Assembly: GCF_021729135.1 (NCBI RefSeq)
Contig: NZ_JAJTWW010000004.1
Span: forward strand, 62,001 to 126,000
Origin: Brevibacterium daeguense
Lineage (GTDB): Bacteria; Actinomycetota; Actinomycetes; Actinomycetales; Brevibacteriaceae
Length of the DNA stretch: 64,000 nt
Direction: 5' to 3'
Part shown: positions 41,534 through 50,407 of the stretch, one piece after another
How positions within the stretch are numbered: the stretch's first letter is position 1
Layout: every line of letters starts with the position of its first letter
Made by a program: the position numbers and the translations under genes
Notes under the pieces: model-generated
The model's input: the letters and a program-made list of their open reading frames with translations, nothing else
What the model was told of the DNA's origin: nothing
Databases searched by the model: none

Positions 41534-42943
41534 CTACCGGTTCGCGCGCGCCGGAACCTGTCCGGCCGGTCCGCCGATGACGGTGGTCAGCAGTGCGATG
41601 AGGGCCACCGCGGCGGCTCCGCCGTACAGCAGCACCGTGTTTCCCAGCGGATAGATCAGCGCGGCCCATGCGTACCCGGTGGCCAGGCCCATGAACCGCG
41701 CCGTGTTGTGGATCCCGAAGGCCATGGAATTCTGGGCGGCGGCGGAGCGGGAGATCGCGAAGGCGGCGATGCTCTGCCCGGCGTTGATGCCGACCCCGAT
41801 CACCAGCAGGATCAGCACGACACCCGCCACCTGCACAGCTGTCGAGGACAGGCCCGCCACCGCGGGCGCCTCGAACCCGGTCCACCAGCCCAGCGCCAGC
41901 GGCGCGATGATGAGCACCCCGAGACCCAGCTCGATGACGAGCCGAGTCGACAGCTTCTCCGACAGCCATGACGTCAGCCGCCCGGACAGCGCCATCGACA
42001 GCGCCATCGCGAACACCACGAGCCCGACCGGACCGGGGGTGAGGCCGAGGTGCTCGCCCAGGTACAGCGGCAGGGTGACCAGGCACACGCCCATCACCAG
42101 CATCGTGGTCCCCGCGGACACCGTGCCGCGGATGTAGCGCTTCTCCAGCAGCGAGCGCGGCTCCAGCAGCTTCTCCGGGTAGCGGGTGGCGAGGAAGGCG
42201 TAGACCGCCAGGCCCGCCGAGGCGATGATCGCCACCACGATCTCCGTGACCGGGTCCGCCCGCTGGCCGATCAGGGTGATCGTCAGCACCGTGGCGCCCA
42301 TCGCGATCATCAGCATCATCATTCCGAGGCCGTGGATCGGCGCGTTGACGCCCTCGACCTTCGGCACGAATGCGACGATCGCGATCGCGAAGAGCACGCA
42401 CAGCACGGCCTGGAAGACGAACACCGAGCGCCAGCCGAACAGCTCCGACACCAGACCGCCGACGGGAGGGCCGATCGCCTGCCCGACGCCGATCGCCGAC
42501 GCCCACGCGGCCATCGCCGCCTGGCCCTTCGACGGCCACAGCGCCGCCAGGGCGCGCTGCACGCCGGGTGGATAGGCCGAGCAGGCGATGCCCTGCACCG
42601 CCCGCAGCGCGATGAGCATCTCGAGATTGACCGAGAACGCCGCCAGGGCCTGCGCCACGACCATGACGACGAGACCGGCCAGCACCACCCGCACCGGCCC
42701 GAACCGGTCGCACAGCCAGCCGGTGAGCGGCACGAACACCACCATGGAGATGGTGAACGCCGCCACCGCCAGCACTGTCTGGCTGTCGGTCGCGCCGAAG
42801 TCCTGCTGAATCCGGTGCAGGGGTGCGTTGATGACATTGCCGGACAGCGTCCCGACCGAGGTCGTGCCCAGCAGGGCCAGGTATGCCACCCGGCCCGGCT
42901 CGCGCACCGCCGAGGCGCCCGCTCCCGTGCTCACAGCCGGCAC
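41534..42943 (-). CDS. MFS transporter, DHA2 (EmrB/QacA-like)
   Basis: 469 residues with about fourteen hydrophobic segments. The family loop motif is GWLCDRFGPVRVVLAGL and a second is GQAIGPPVGGLVSELFGWRS. It would export a drug-like or organic acid compound. It lies 28 bp after a CaiB/BaiF gene on the same strand, so it may export or import a compound handled by that CoA locus. Confidence 0.85.
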   Translation of the reverse strand: MPAVSTGAGASAVREPGRVAYLALLGTTSVGTLSGNVINAPLHRIQQDFGATDSQTVLAVAAFTISMVVFVPLTGWLCDRFGPVRVVLAGLVVMVVAQALAAFSVNLEMLIALRAVQGIACSAYPPGVQRALAALWPSKGQAAMAAWASAIGVGQAIGPPVGGLVSELFGWRSVFVFQAVLCVLFAIAIVAFVPKVEGVNAPIHGLGMMMLMIAMGATVLTITLIGQRADPVTEIVVAIIASAGLAVYAFLATRYPEKLLEPRSLLEKRYIRGTVSAGTTMLVMGVCLVTLPLYLGEHLGLTPGPVGLVVFAMALSMALSGRLTSWLSEKLSTRLVIELGLGVLIIAPLALGWWTGFEAPAVAGLSSTAVQVAGVVLILLVIGVGINAGQSIAAFAISRSAAAQNSMAFGIHNTARFMGLATGYAWAALIYPLGNTVLLYGGAAAVALIALLTTVIGGPAGQVPARANR

Positions 42944-42971
42944 CCTCCCCCGCTGCTCAGCTGTCCGGTGG

Positions 42972-44213
42972 TCACCTGCCGGCCGGGCTCGCCTCGGCGG
43001 CGGCGCCCTCGTCGCCGCGCTGGTAGTCCTGGCCCAGCCACTGGCGGACGAGCTCGCTGTCCTGTCCCAGCTCGGGCGGCGCGAGGTCGTAGCTGACCGG
43101 CGACTTCGACAGGAAGATCGGGTTGCGGACGGTGGGGACCGTGCGGTCGCCCGTGGTCACCTCGACGACGGGCTCCAGGCCGATCCGCTCGGCCAGCTGC
43201 ACGCCCTGCTCGATCGTGTTGATCGGAGCGCAGGGCAGCCCGCCGGCGGTCAGGAGCTCGTACCACTCCTGCGCGCTCTTGTGCGAGAGCGCCTCGATGA
43301 GCACCGGCTCGAGCAGTTTGCGATTGGTGTTGCGCGGACCGGCGGTGGCGAAGCGATCGTCGGCGAGCCATTCCGGCCGGTCGAGCACGGTCGCCAGCAC
43401 CTTGAACTGCCGGTCGTTGCCGCAGGCGATGATGAGGTCGCCGTCGGCGGTCGGCATCGGCTGGTAGGGGTAGAGGCTCGGGTGCTCGTTGCCCATCCGG
43501 TGCGGCACCACGCCGCCCGCGACGTACGCGGACGTCTGGTTGACCAGTCCGGACAGCGCCGAGGACAGCAGGTTGGTGTCGACCTTCTGACCCTCGCCCG
43601 TGTTCGTGCGGTGCTGCAGCGCTGCCAGGATGCCCACGGTGGTGTGCAGCCCGGTCATCACGTCGAAGATCGCCACGCCGGCCCGGAAGGGCGGGCCATC
43701 CGGCTCGCCCGTCAGGCTCATGAAGCCCGACAGGCCCTGGACCAGCAGGTCGTAGCCCGGCTGCGGATTGTTCGGCCCGAATCCCGTCACCGAGGAGTAG
43801 ATGACGTTCGGGTTGGCGCGCGACACCGACTCGTAGTCGAGCCCGAACTTCGCGAGTCCGCCCGGCTTGAAGTTCTCCACCACGACATCGGCGCGCCGGG
43901 CCAGCTCCTGCGCCAGCGCCAGATCACCCTCGTCGTTGAAGTCGAGCACGACGTCGACCTTGTTGCGGTTGACCGACAGATAGTAGGTGGCATCCTCGCC
44001 GCGCACCGGCGGCTTCCAGATGCGGGTGTCGTCGCCGCCGGGCCCCTCGACCTTGATCACGGTCGCGCCGAGATCGGCGAGCAGCATCGTCGCGTACGGA
44101 CCCGCCAGCACCCGCGCGAAATCGGCGACGAGAATTCCCGCCAGGGGTCCGCTGCCGGTCCGGCCGAACATCTCGCGCAGCTCTTGTGCCTTCTGATCCA
44201 CGTCTCTCCTCAT
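42972..44213 (-). CDS. CaiB/BaiF family CoA-transferase
   Basis: 413 residues. N-terminus GILVADFARVLAGPYATMLLADLGATVIKVE, then SVNRNKVDVVLDFNDEGD and the region around GEGQKVDTNLLSSALSG that contains the catalytic Asp of family III CoA-transferases. It moves CoA between carboxylic acids. It is third in the minus-strand arm with the two-subunit CoA-transferase upstream and an MFS pump downstream. The acid substrate is unknown. Confidence 0.9.
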   Translation of the reverse strand: MRRDVDQKAQELREMFGRTGSGPLAGILVADFARVLAGPYATMLLADLGATVIKVEGPGGDDTRIWKPPVRGEDATYYLSVNRNKVDVVLDFNDEGDLALAQELARRADVVVENFKPGGLAKFGLDYESVSRANPNVIYSSVTGFGPNNPQPGYDLLVQGLSGFMSLTGEPDGPPFRAGVAIFDVMTGLHTTVGILAALQHRTNTGEGQKVDTNLLSSALSGLVNQTSAYVAGGVVPHRMGNEHPSLYPYQPMPTADGDLIIACGNDRQFKVLATVLDRPEWLADDRFATAGPRNTNRKLLEPVLIEALSHKSAQEWYELLTAGGLPCAPINTIEQGVQLAERIGLEPVVEVTTGDRTVPTVRNPIFLSKSPVSYDLAPPELGQDSELVRQWLGQDYQRGDEGAAAEASPAGR

Positions 44214-44304
44214 TCCTCTGTCTTCACCAAGTCCTGCGGCCCGTCCTGGGCAGCCGGGTGAGCACTCCGCCGGGCCCGGCAGCTGACCGAACCCGCGCGC
44301 ACGC

Positions 44305-45186
44305 TCAGCGCAGGTACAGCCGCACCGTGTCGATCTCGTCGCGCAGCAGGCGGACCTCTTCGACGGTCGGCTCGGCCGTCACCCGGACGTCCTCGGCGAC
44401 CGCAAGATCCCAGCCGGTGTTCGCGCGCACCTGCTCGACGGTGACGCCGGGGTGCACGTGCGTGAGCACGAGCTCGCCGAACTTGTCCTCGCGGCGCAGC
44501 ACGCCCAGCGGGGTGATGACCACGCTGACCCCGTGGCCCTGCGGCTGGATGCCGACGCCTGCCTCGCGGGCGAGCACCGGCGACGGCGAGGTCACGAAGT
44601 CGACCGCCTCGGGGAACGCCGACAGGTCATGGCGGCGGATGATGACGAAGACCTCGCCGGCGTTGGCCGCGATGTCGGTGGCGCCACCGGACCCGGGCAG
44701 CCGCACCTTGGGCTTGTCCCAGTCGCCGATCACCGTGGTGTTGAGCGAGCCGAACCGGTCGATCTGCGCCGCCCCCAGGAAGCCGACGTCGACGTTGCCG
44801 CCCTGGAGCACGTAGCCGAACAGGGCCTGCATCGACACGACCGCCTCCGCGCCGGACACGACCACGGAGTCCGCGATCCCCTCGGCCATCGCCTCCGGGT
44901 GGGCGCCGGAGACGCCGGATTCGTAGATCAGCTGGATGTCCTGGTTGACAGTCCGGTGGGCCAGGTCCACAGCCAGCGTGGGCAGGCCGATCCCGGCGAA
45001 CACCGTGCGCTTGCCGGCGAGCATCTTCGCGGCCGCGCACACGATGAGCTCGGTCTGCGAGTAGTCGGGCGCCACGGCGCCGGCACCGGACTCGCCGGCC
45101 ACGGCCTGCTCACCGGCCACGGTCTGCTCCGCCGTCGTCTGCTCAGGTGTCGTCTGCTCAGGTGTCGTCTGCTCAGGTGTCATCAT
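44305..45186 (-). CDS. CoA-transferase subunit B (GctB/IpdB-like family I)
   Basis: 293 residues. After a repeat-rich N-terminus (TPEQT three times) the family I beta fold appears: ELIVCAAAKMLAGKRTVFAGIG, LIYESGVSGAHPEAMAEG with the likely catalytic Glu, and FGSLNTTVIGDWDKPKVRLPG. It pairs with the subunit encoded upstream. The start is fixed by GGAGG; its ATG overlaps the subunit A stop by 4 bp. Glutaconate, 3-oxoadipate or ring-cleavage intermediates are possible substrates; none can be chosen from sequence alone. Confidence 0.87.
   Translation of the reverse strand: MMTPEQTTPEQTTPEQTTAEQTVAGEQAVAGESGAGAVAPDYSQTELIVCAAAKMLAGKRTVFAGIGLPTLAVDLAHRTVNQDIQLIYESGVSGAHPEAMAEGIADSVVVSGAEAVVSMQALFGYVLQGGNVDVGFLGAAQIDRFGSLNTTVIGDWDKPKVRLPGSGGATDIAANAGEVFVIIRRHDLSAFPEAVDFVTSPSPVLAREAGVGIQPQGHGVSVVITPLGVLRREDKFGELVLTHVHPGVTVEQVRANTGWDLAVAEDVRVTAEPTVEEVRLLRDEIDTVRLYLR
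45136..45180. repeat. Three 15-bp tandem repeats at the start of the CoA-transferase B gene
   Basis: Three identical 15-bp units (coding ACACCTGAGCAGACG) directly follow the start codon and encode TPEQT three times. Identity of all three indicates recent expansion. Confidence 0.95.
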
Positions 45187-46253
45187 GCCTGTCCTCCATC
45201 CTTGTCCGCGCCCGCTCCGGAGCCGGCTGTCGAACCCACGCCCGAGGCGAGCGCCGCCCGGGCATCGGCCTCGGTGCCTCCGCTGCGGGCGGCGGCATGC
45301 TCGCCGGCGGCGGCTGCGGCCGTCTCCGTGCCCAGGAGCCGGCGGCCGTAGTCGACCGAGCCCGAGGGCCGGGGGCCGACTGCCAGCCCTGCCATCCGCT
45401 CGCGGCCGAGCACGTCGAGGTACTCCTCGTGATCCCGGGTGCTCCGGATGTGGGTGTCGAGCCATTCCCGCAGCTTCTGCGGATCCTTCGAGATCGGCGT
45501 CCACTCGCGGTAGAAGGCACAGTCGCGGTCGTAGGATCCCTGCACATAGGACGGATGGGCGCCCTGCGGCACCACGCACACGGCATCCACGGCATGAGCC
45601 GGGATCAGCGTCCGGTTCGGATCCGCGCGGACGACCTCGCGGTCCACGATCTCCTCGACGAGCACGATCGCGCGGTCGGCGGCGTAGACGGCCTCCTGCT
45701 GCACACCCGTGATGCCCCACATCTGCACATTGCCGTCCGCGTCGGCGCGCTGGGCATGGACGATCGTGACATCCGGGTTCAGGGGCGGCACGACGTAGGT
45801 GGTGCCCCCCGAGTAGGGGTCCTCGACGAGCTTGATCTGCGGGTTGATCTTGGGGATGTCGGAGCCGGCGAAGGACCGGATCGGCAGGAACGGCAGCCGT
45901 GCCGCACCCGCGTGATAGCGCAGGACCATGGCGTGGTGGCTGTACTCCTCGACCTCCAGCGGCGCCGGATCGTGCTGCTCGAGCCGGCGGCGGATCTCGT
46001 AGAGACTGCCGGCCGAACCCGAGGCGAAGAACGAGCACACGAGCTTCGACACGGCGCCGGCGGCCAGCATCATGTCGCAGATCAGGTCCGGCGTCATCCG
46101 GCAGAAGGTCAGGTCGTCGATCCCCTGCCGGATGATCTCGTGGCCGGCCGCGAAGGGGATGAGGTGCGAGAAGCCCTCGATGGCGATGGTGTCACCGGAG
46201 TGAACATGGGCGGCGATCGCGTCGTGCAGATCGACAACTTTGTCCGTGTACAT
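45183..46253 (-). CDS. CoA-transferase subunit A (GctA/IpdA-like family I)
   Basis: 356 residues. The N-terminus MYTDKVVDLHDAIAAHVHSG is followed by IEGFSHLIPFAAGHEIIRQG, TPDLICDMMLAAGAV and SYVQGSYDRDCAFYREW, the pattern of glutaconate-type alpha subunits. An Ala/Gly-rich tail follows the domain. The ATG at 46253 is chosen because GAAAG lies upstream; an ATG at 46286 would place the start within the regulatory region. Confidence 0.85.
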   Translation of the reverse strand: MYTDKVVDLHDAIAAHVHSGDTIAIEGFSHLIPFAAGHEIIRQGIDDLTFCRMTPDLICDMMLAAGAVSKLVCSFFASGSAGSLYEIRRRLEQHDPAPLEVEEYSHHAMVLRYHAGAARLPFLPIRSFAGSDIPKINPQIKLVEDPYSGGTTYVVPPLNPDVTIVHAQRADADGNVQMWGITGVQQEAVYAADRAIVLVEEIVDREVVRADPNRTLIPAHAVDAVCVVPQGAHPSYVQGSYDRDCAFYREWTPISKDPQKLREWLDTHIRSTRDHEEYLDVLGRERMAGLAVGPRPSGSVDYGRRLLGTETAAAAAGEHAAARSGGTEADARAALASGVGSTAGSGAGADKDGGQA

Positions 46254-46305
46254 GAGCGCTTTCGATAGTGCGGATGAAGTGTGCACCTAAGATTAAGTCA
46301 TAAAC

Positions 46306-46333
46306 GGCACAAATACCACTGGCATTTTGTGTC
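46306..46333. promoter_or_regulatory. LysR-type operator candidate
   Basis: CACAAAT (46308-46314) and ATTTTGTG (46324-46331) form an inverted repeat in which only one inserted T breaks perfect pairing. It lies between the divergent CoA-transferase and LysR genes in an A/T-richer stretch. LysR regulators bind such interrupted dyads. Confidence 0.55.
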
Positions 46334-46604
46334 GCTCGTGCAATAATAGGCGGAGTTCCGCTGATCACGAGGCCCGTTCGCAGGCACGCGGTCGCAAGGA
46401 AGTGACCGGAGCGCCCCTCGGACCGACCCCACCAGGCCGGACCGATCCAGATCAACCGGACAGGGCCAACCGGAACGGATCAACCGATCCAGGCCAACCG
46501 GACCGGACCGACGATCGAACCGGGCCACGGCGGGCGATCCACATCGCCGGGTCGGCCGGAGTCCCCGGCACCTGCAGATTACCCGCATCGGAAGCAAGGA
46601 CGTC
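46334..46604. other. Intergenic stretch upstream of lysR
   Basis: 271 bp of GC-rich sequence with degenerate repeats of an ACCGGAYC-type word. I see no gene. With the operator it completes the 351-bp gap between subunit A and lysR. Confidence 0.7.
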
Positions 46605-47531
46605 ATGGAGATCCACCAGATTCGCGCATTCCTGGCAGTCGCCGAGGAGCTGCACTTCGGCCGCGCCGCCGAGAAGCTCGGGATGGCGCAGCCTCCGCTG
46701 AGCCGCACCATCCGTCAGCTGGAGCGGGAACTCGGCACCGACCTGTTCCACCGCACCACCCGCTCGGTGACGCTGTCACCGGCCGGCAAAGCGCTCATCG
46801 CTCCCGCTCGGGCAGTCCTCGACAGCGCCGAGACCGCGCGCGAATCCATCAAGCTCGCCACCCTCGGCGAGATCGGCCACGTCCGCTTCGGCTTCGCCGG
46901 CGCCTCCTCGAACAAGCTCGTCGCCCGCCTCGCCTACACGGCCCGTCAGCGCAAGCCCGGGATCACCCTCGACCTCGAGTCGACGACATTCGCCACCGAG
47001 GCGCTGTCCCGGGTCATCGACGGGACTCTCGATCTGGCGCTGGTCCGCTGGCAGGCCAAGCCCCCTCGGATCACCGGTCGGCCGGTGATGATCGAGCGGC
47101 CGGTTGTGGCGATGTACAGCGATCACCCCTTCGTCGGCCGGCCCTCCCTGGAGATCTCGGACATCGCCGACGAGGAGCTGGTGCTGCTGCCGGGCGCCTC
47201 GGGCTCGGCCATGCGGGAGCTGATCTTCCACTGGTTCTTCCGCGCCGGCCACACCCCGAAGGTGGTCCAGGAGGCGCCGGACTCGTGGATGGTCGGCGCC
47301 CTCGTGTCGGCCGGGATGGGCATCTCCATCACCTACGACTCGGTGATCGCGAGCTTCAACGACCCCAACCTGGTGACCGTCCCCCTGAAGGTCGACCACG
47401 ATCCGATCAAGGTCTACCTCGCCCATCGCGAGGACGATGACAACCCCGCCCTGCACGAGGTGCTCGCCGCCGCCGAGATCGCGCTGCCGACCGTCAGCGA
47501 TGCGGCCGTCACCGCAGCGGCAGCCGGCTGA
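46605..47531 (+). CDS. LysR family transcriptional regulator
   Basis: 308 residues. The N-terminal winged HTH is MEIHQIRAFLAVAEELHFGRAAEKLG and the rest is a LysR effector domain. It lies divergently to the CoA-transferase arm and upstream of the thiolase arm on its own strand, so it probably controls one or both. AAGGA precedes the start. The effector is probably an acid or CoA ester of the same pathway. Confidence 0.92.
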   Translation: MEIHQIRAFLAVAEELHFGRAAEKLGMAQPPLSRTIRQLERELGTDLFHRTTRSVTLSPAGKALIAPARAVLDSAETARESIKLATLGEIGHVRFGFAGASSNKLVARLAYTARQRKPGITLDLESTTFATEALSRVIDGTLDLALVRWQAKPPRITGRPVMIERPVVAMYSDHPFVGRPSLEISDIADEELVLLPGASGSAMRELIFHWFFRAGHTPKVVQEAPDSWMVGALVSAGMGISITYDSVIASFNDPNLVTVPLKVDHDPIKVYLAHREDDDNPALHEVLAAAEIALPTVSDAAVTAAAAG

Positions 47532-47888
47532 GCAGCGGCAACGACCGGCTGAGCGGCCGCAGCGGCGGCCTCGCCCAGCGGCAGCGGCAGGCTTGAGCAG
47601 CGGCAACCGGACCGGTTGTCATGCGAAGCCCGGGGGCGCCTCGGGCACGGCCAGTCATTATTTCGGATACCTGCATCAATCAAACCTGACTACCCACTAG
47701 ACAGGTATAGATGACCCGTGACAGAGTATGGGTCATACGGTCGCAACGACGGGACACCGCGCGCACCGGGCCCGGCTCAGCAGCCGGCGGCACTCCAGCC
47801 CACGGCTGAGCCGCCTCCGCCCGACAGCGCGCACGAACCGGCGACAGCAACCGGAGAGCATCCGATCTCATCGCCACAAGGAGAACAC
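47532..47888 (+). promoter_or_regulatory. Intergenic region with inverted repeat before the thiolase
   Basis: 357 bp without a gene. ATACCTG (47667-47673) and CAGGTAT (47702-47708) form a perfect 7-bp inverted repeat 28 bp apart. TATAGA (47706-47711) could be a -10 box. Upstream is repetitive GC-rich sequence from the lysR tail. An in-frame extension of thiolase to 47718 was not accepted because AAGGAG fits the ATG at 47889. Confidence 0.5.
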
Positions 47889-49112
47889 ATGTCCGAAGAC
47901 ATCGTCATCTGCGAACCCGTCCGCTCGGCAGTAGGCGGCTACGGCGGCCAGTTCAAGGACATCGCCCCGGAGGAGCTGGGCACCCAGGTCGTCACCGCCC
48001 TCCTCGAGCGCACCGGCATCGACCCCGAGGTCGTCGACGACGTCATCTTCGGCCAGTGCTACCCGCAGATGGAGGCCCCGGCCCTCGGCCGTGTCGTCGC
48101 CCTGAACTCCGGCATGCCCGTCACCGTGCCCGGCCGCCAGGTCGACCGCCGCTGCGGCTCCGGCCTGCAGGCCGTCATCGACGGCATGGCCGCGATCGTC
48201 ACCGGGGGCGCCGAGGTCGTCATCGCAGGCGGCGCGGAGACCATGAGCCGTGCGAGCTTCTTCAACGAGAACATCCGCTGGGGCATCCGCGGCGGCAACG
48301 TCGAGCTCAAGGACAGCCTGGTCCGCGGCCGGCTGACCGCAGGCGGCAAGAACTACCCGGTGCCCGGCGGCATGATCGAGACCGCTGAGAACCTGCGCCG
48401 CGAATACGGCATCTCCCGCGAGGAGCAGGACCGGCTCGCCGTCGAATCCCACCGCCGCGCCGCCGCCGCAGCGGAGAACGGCACCTTCGCCGAGGAGATC
48501 GTCCCGATCACCATCCCGGCCACCCGCAAGAAGCCCGAGCAGCAGATCACCCTCGATGAGCACATCCGCCCGGACTCCAGCCTGGAGACCCTGGCCAAGC
48601 TCAAGCCGATCATGGGCAAGCAGGACTCCGAGGCCACCGTCACCGCCGGCAACGCCTCCGGCCAGAACGACGGCGCCGCGGCCTGCATCGTGACCACGCG
48701 CTCGAAGGCCGAGGAGCTCGGCCTGAAGCCGCTGGCCCGCTTCGTCAGCTGGGGCCTGGGCGGCGTCGAGCCCAGCCGGATGGGAATCGGCCCGGTGCCG
48801 GCCGTCGCGCGCGCCCTCGACCGCGCCGAGCTCACCATCAAGGACATCGACCTCATCGAGCTCAACGAGGCCTTCGCCGCGCAGGCGCTGGCATGCACGC
48901 GCGAGTGGAACTTCGGCGAGAAGGACTTCGAGCGGATGAACGTCAACGGCTCCGGCATCTCGCTGGGCCACCCGGTCGGCGCGACCGGCGTGCGCATCCT
49001 CACCACCCTGCTGCGCGAGATGGACCGCCGAGGCGCCCGCTACGGTGTGGAGACCATGTGCATCGGCGGCGGCCAGGGCCTGGCAGCCGTGTTCGAGCGG
49101 GTCGAGGCCTGA
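47889..49112 (+). CDS. Acetyl-CoA acetyltransferase (thiolase II type)
   Basis: 407 residues. The nucleophilic Cys89 is in VDRRCGSGLQAVIDG, the His region is GSGISLGHPVGATG, and the second Cys is in CIGGGQGLAAVF. NEAFAAQAL is also present. It cleaves or makes beta-ketoacyl-CoA. It overlaps the following CaiB/BaiF gene by 1 bp, so the two steps are tightly linked. Confidence 0.93.
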   Translation: MSEDIVICEPVRSAVGGYGGQFKDIAPEELGTQVVTALLERTGIDPEVVDDVIFGQCYPQMEAPALGRVVALNSGMPVTVPGRQVDRRCGSGLQAVIDGMAAIVTGGAEVVIAGGAETMSRASFFNENIRWGIRGGNVELKDSLVRGRLTAGGKNYPVPGGMIETAENLRREYGISREEQDRLAVESHRRAAAAAENGTFAEEIVPITIPATRKKPEQQITLDEHIRPDSSLETLAKLKPIMGKQDSEATVTAGNASGQNDGAAACIVTTRSKAEELGLKPLARFVSWGLGGVEPSRMGIGPVPAVARALDRAELTIKDIDLIELNEAFAAQALACTREWNFGEKDFERMNVNGSGISLGHPVGATGVRILTTLLREMDRRGARYGVETMCIGGGQGLAAVFERVEA

Positions 49113-50320
49113 TGCCGGTCCAGCCGCTCGCCGGAGTCACCGTCTTCGAGAACGACTCCTTCGTCGCCGGCCCATCGGCCTGCCTGGCGCTGAGCCAGCT
49201 CGGCGCTCAGGTCATCAAGATCGACCCCATCAAGGGCGGACCCGACATCGACCGCTGGCCGATCACCCCGGAAGGCCGCTCCATCTACTGGGGCTCGCTC
49301 AACCGCAACAAGCGCTCCGTCGCGATCGACCTGCGCAGCGAGGAGGGCCAGGAGCTCGCCCAGGCGCTCATCACCTCGCCCGGCGACGACTCCGGGGTGT
49401 TCGTCGAGAACAACGTCGGCCGCCCGTTCCTGTCGGATGAGGTGCTGCGCGCCAAGCGCGCCGACCTCGTCCACGTCAAGGTGCAGGGCTCGGCCGACGG
49501 CGGTCCGGGAGTGGACTACACCGTCAACGCCGAGGCCGGCATCCCGATGATCACCGGCCCGACCGGGGTCGAGGGGCCGAGCAACCACGCCCTGCCCGCG
49601 TGGGACCTCGTGTGCGGGCAGGCCGCGGTGACGGCGGTCGTGACGGGCCTCTACCATCGCCGGGCGACCGGTGAGGGCCTCTACCAGGAGATCGCGCTCA
49701 AGGACATCGCGCTGGCGGCCGTGGCCAACCTCGGCTGGTACACGGAGACCCTGCAGCCGGCCGGCGAGCGGACCAAGCACGGCAACCACATCTTCGGATC
49801 CTTCGGCACGAACTTCGCCACCGGGGACGAGCGCCACGTCATGGTCACCGCGATCACCAGGCGTCAGTGGTCCAACCTCGTCAAGGTCACCGGGATGTCG
49901 GACGTGGTGGCGGCGCTCGAGCGCTCGCTGAGCACCGACTTCACCGAGGAGACCAACCGGTACACCTACCGCGAGGTTCTCGAAGCGCTGCTCAAGCCGT
50001 GGTTCGCCTCGCGGACCGCGAACCAGATCACTGCCGACCTCGAGGGCTCGGGAGTCCTGTGGGCCCCCTACTCCTCACTCGGCGAAGTGACACAGGACGC
50101 CCTCGCGGGCGACGGGGCCGGCGTGCTGCGCACGCTGGAATCCGATGCACTGGGCACCATGCTGGTCGGCGCCTCGCCGATCCGGGTGGACGGCGAATAC
50201 CTCGCCGACGAGAAGCCGACCGTGTTCGGGGCGGACACCGCCGAAGTGCTCTCCGAACGCCTCGGCTTGGGATCTGCTGAGATCGGCCGACTCTGTGATG
50301 AAGGCATCATCGCCAGTTGA
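49112..50320 (+). CDS. CaiB/BaiF family CoA-transferase
   Basis: 402 residues. N-terminus VTVFENDSFVAGPSACLALSQLGAQVIKIDP, SLNRNKRSVAIDLRSEEG and PAWDLVCGQAAVTAV, which contains the catalytic Asp of family III enzymes. It differs substantially from the other copy at 42972. Coupled to thiolase by a 1-bp overlap and followed after 87 bp by etfB. It would activate a carboxylic acid by CoA exchange. Confidence 0.9.
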   Translation: MPVQPLAGVTVFENDSFVAGPSACLALSQLGAQVIKIDPIKGGPDIDRWPITPEGRSIYWGSLNRNKRSVAIDLRSEEGQELAQALITSPGDDSGVFVENNVGRPFLSDEVLRAKRADLVHVKVQGSADGGPGVDYTVNAEAGIPMITGPTGVEGPSNHALPAWDLVCGQAAVTAVVTGLYHRRATGEGLYQEIALKDIALAAVANLGWYTETLQPAGERTKHGNHIFGSFGTNFATGDERHVMVTAITRRQWSNLVKVTGMSDVVAALERSLSTDFTEETNRYTYREVLEALLKPWFASRTANQITADLEGSGVLWAPYSSLGEVTQDALAGDGAGVLRTLESDALGTMLVGASPIRVDGEYLADEKPTVFGADTAEVLSERLGLGSAEIGRLCDEGIIAS

Positions 50321-50407
50321 TAACGTAAGAGAACTATTCCCATTCGACTGTGCGCACGCGTGCGCTCGAACGGGTGACACGATCCTTAGGAAAGGACACA
50401 GCTCCAC

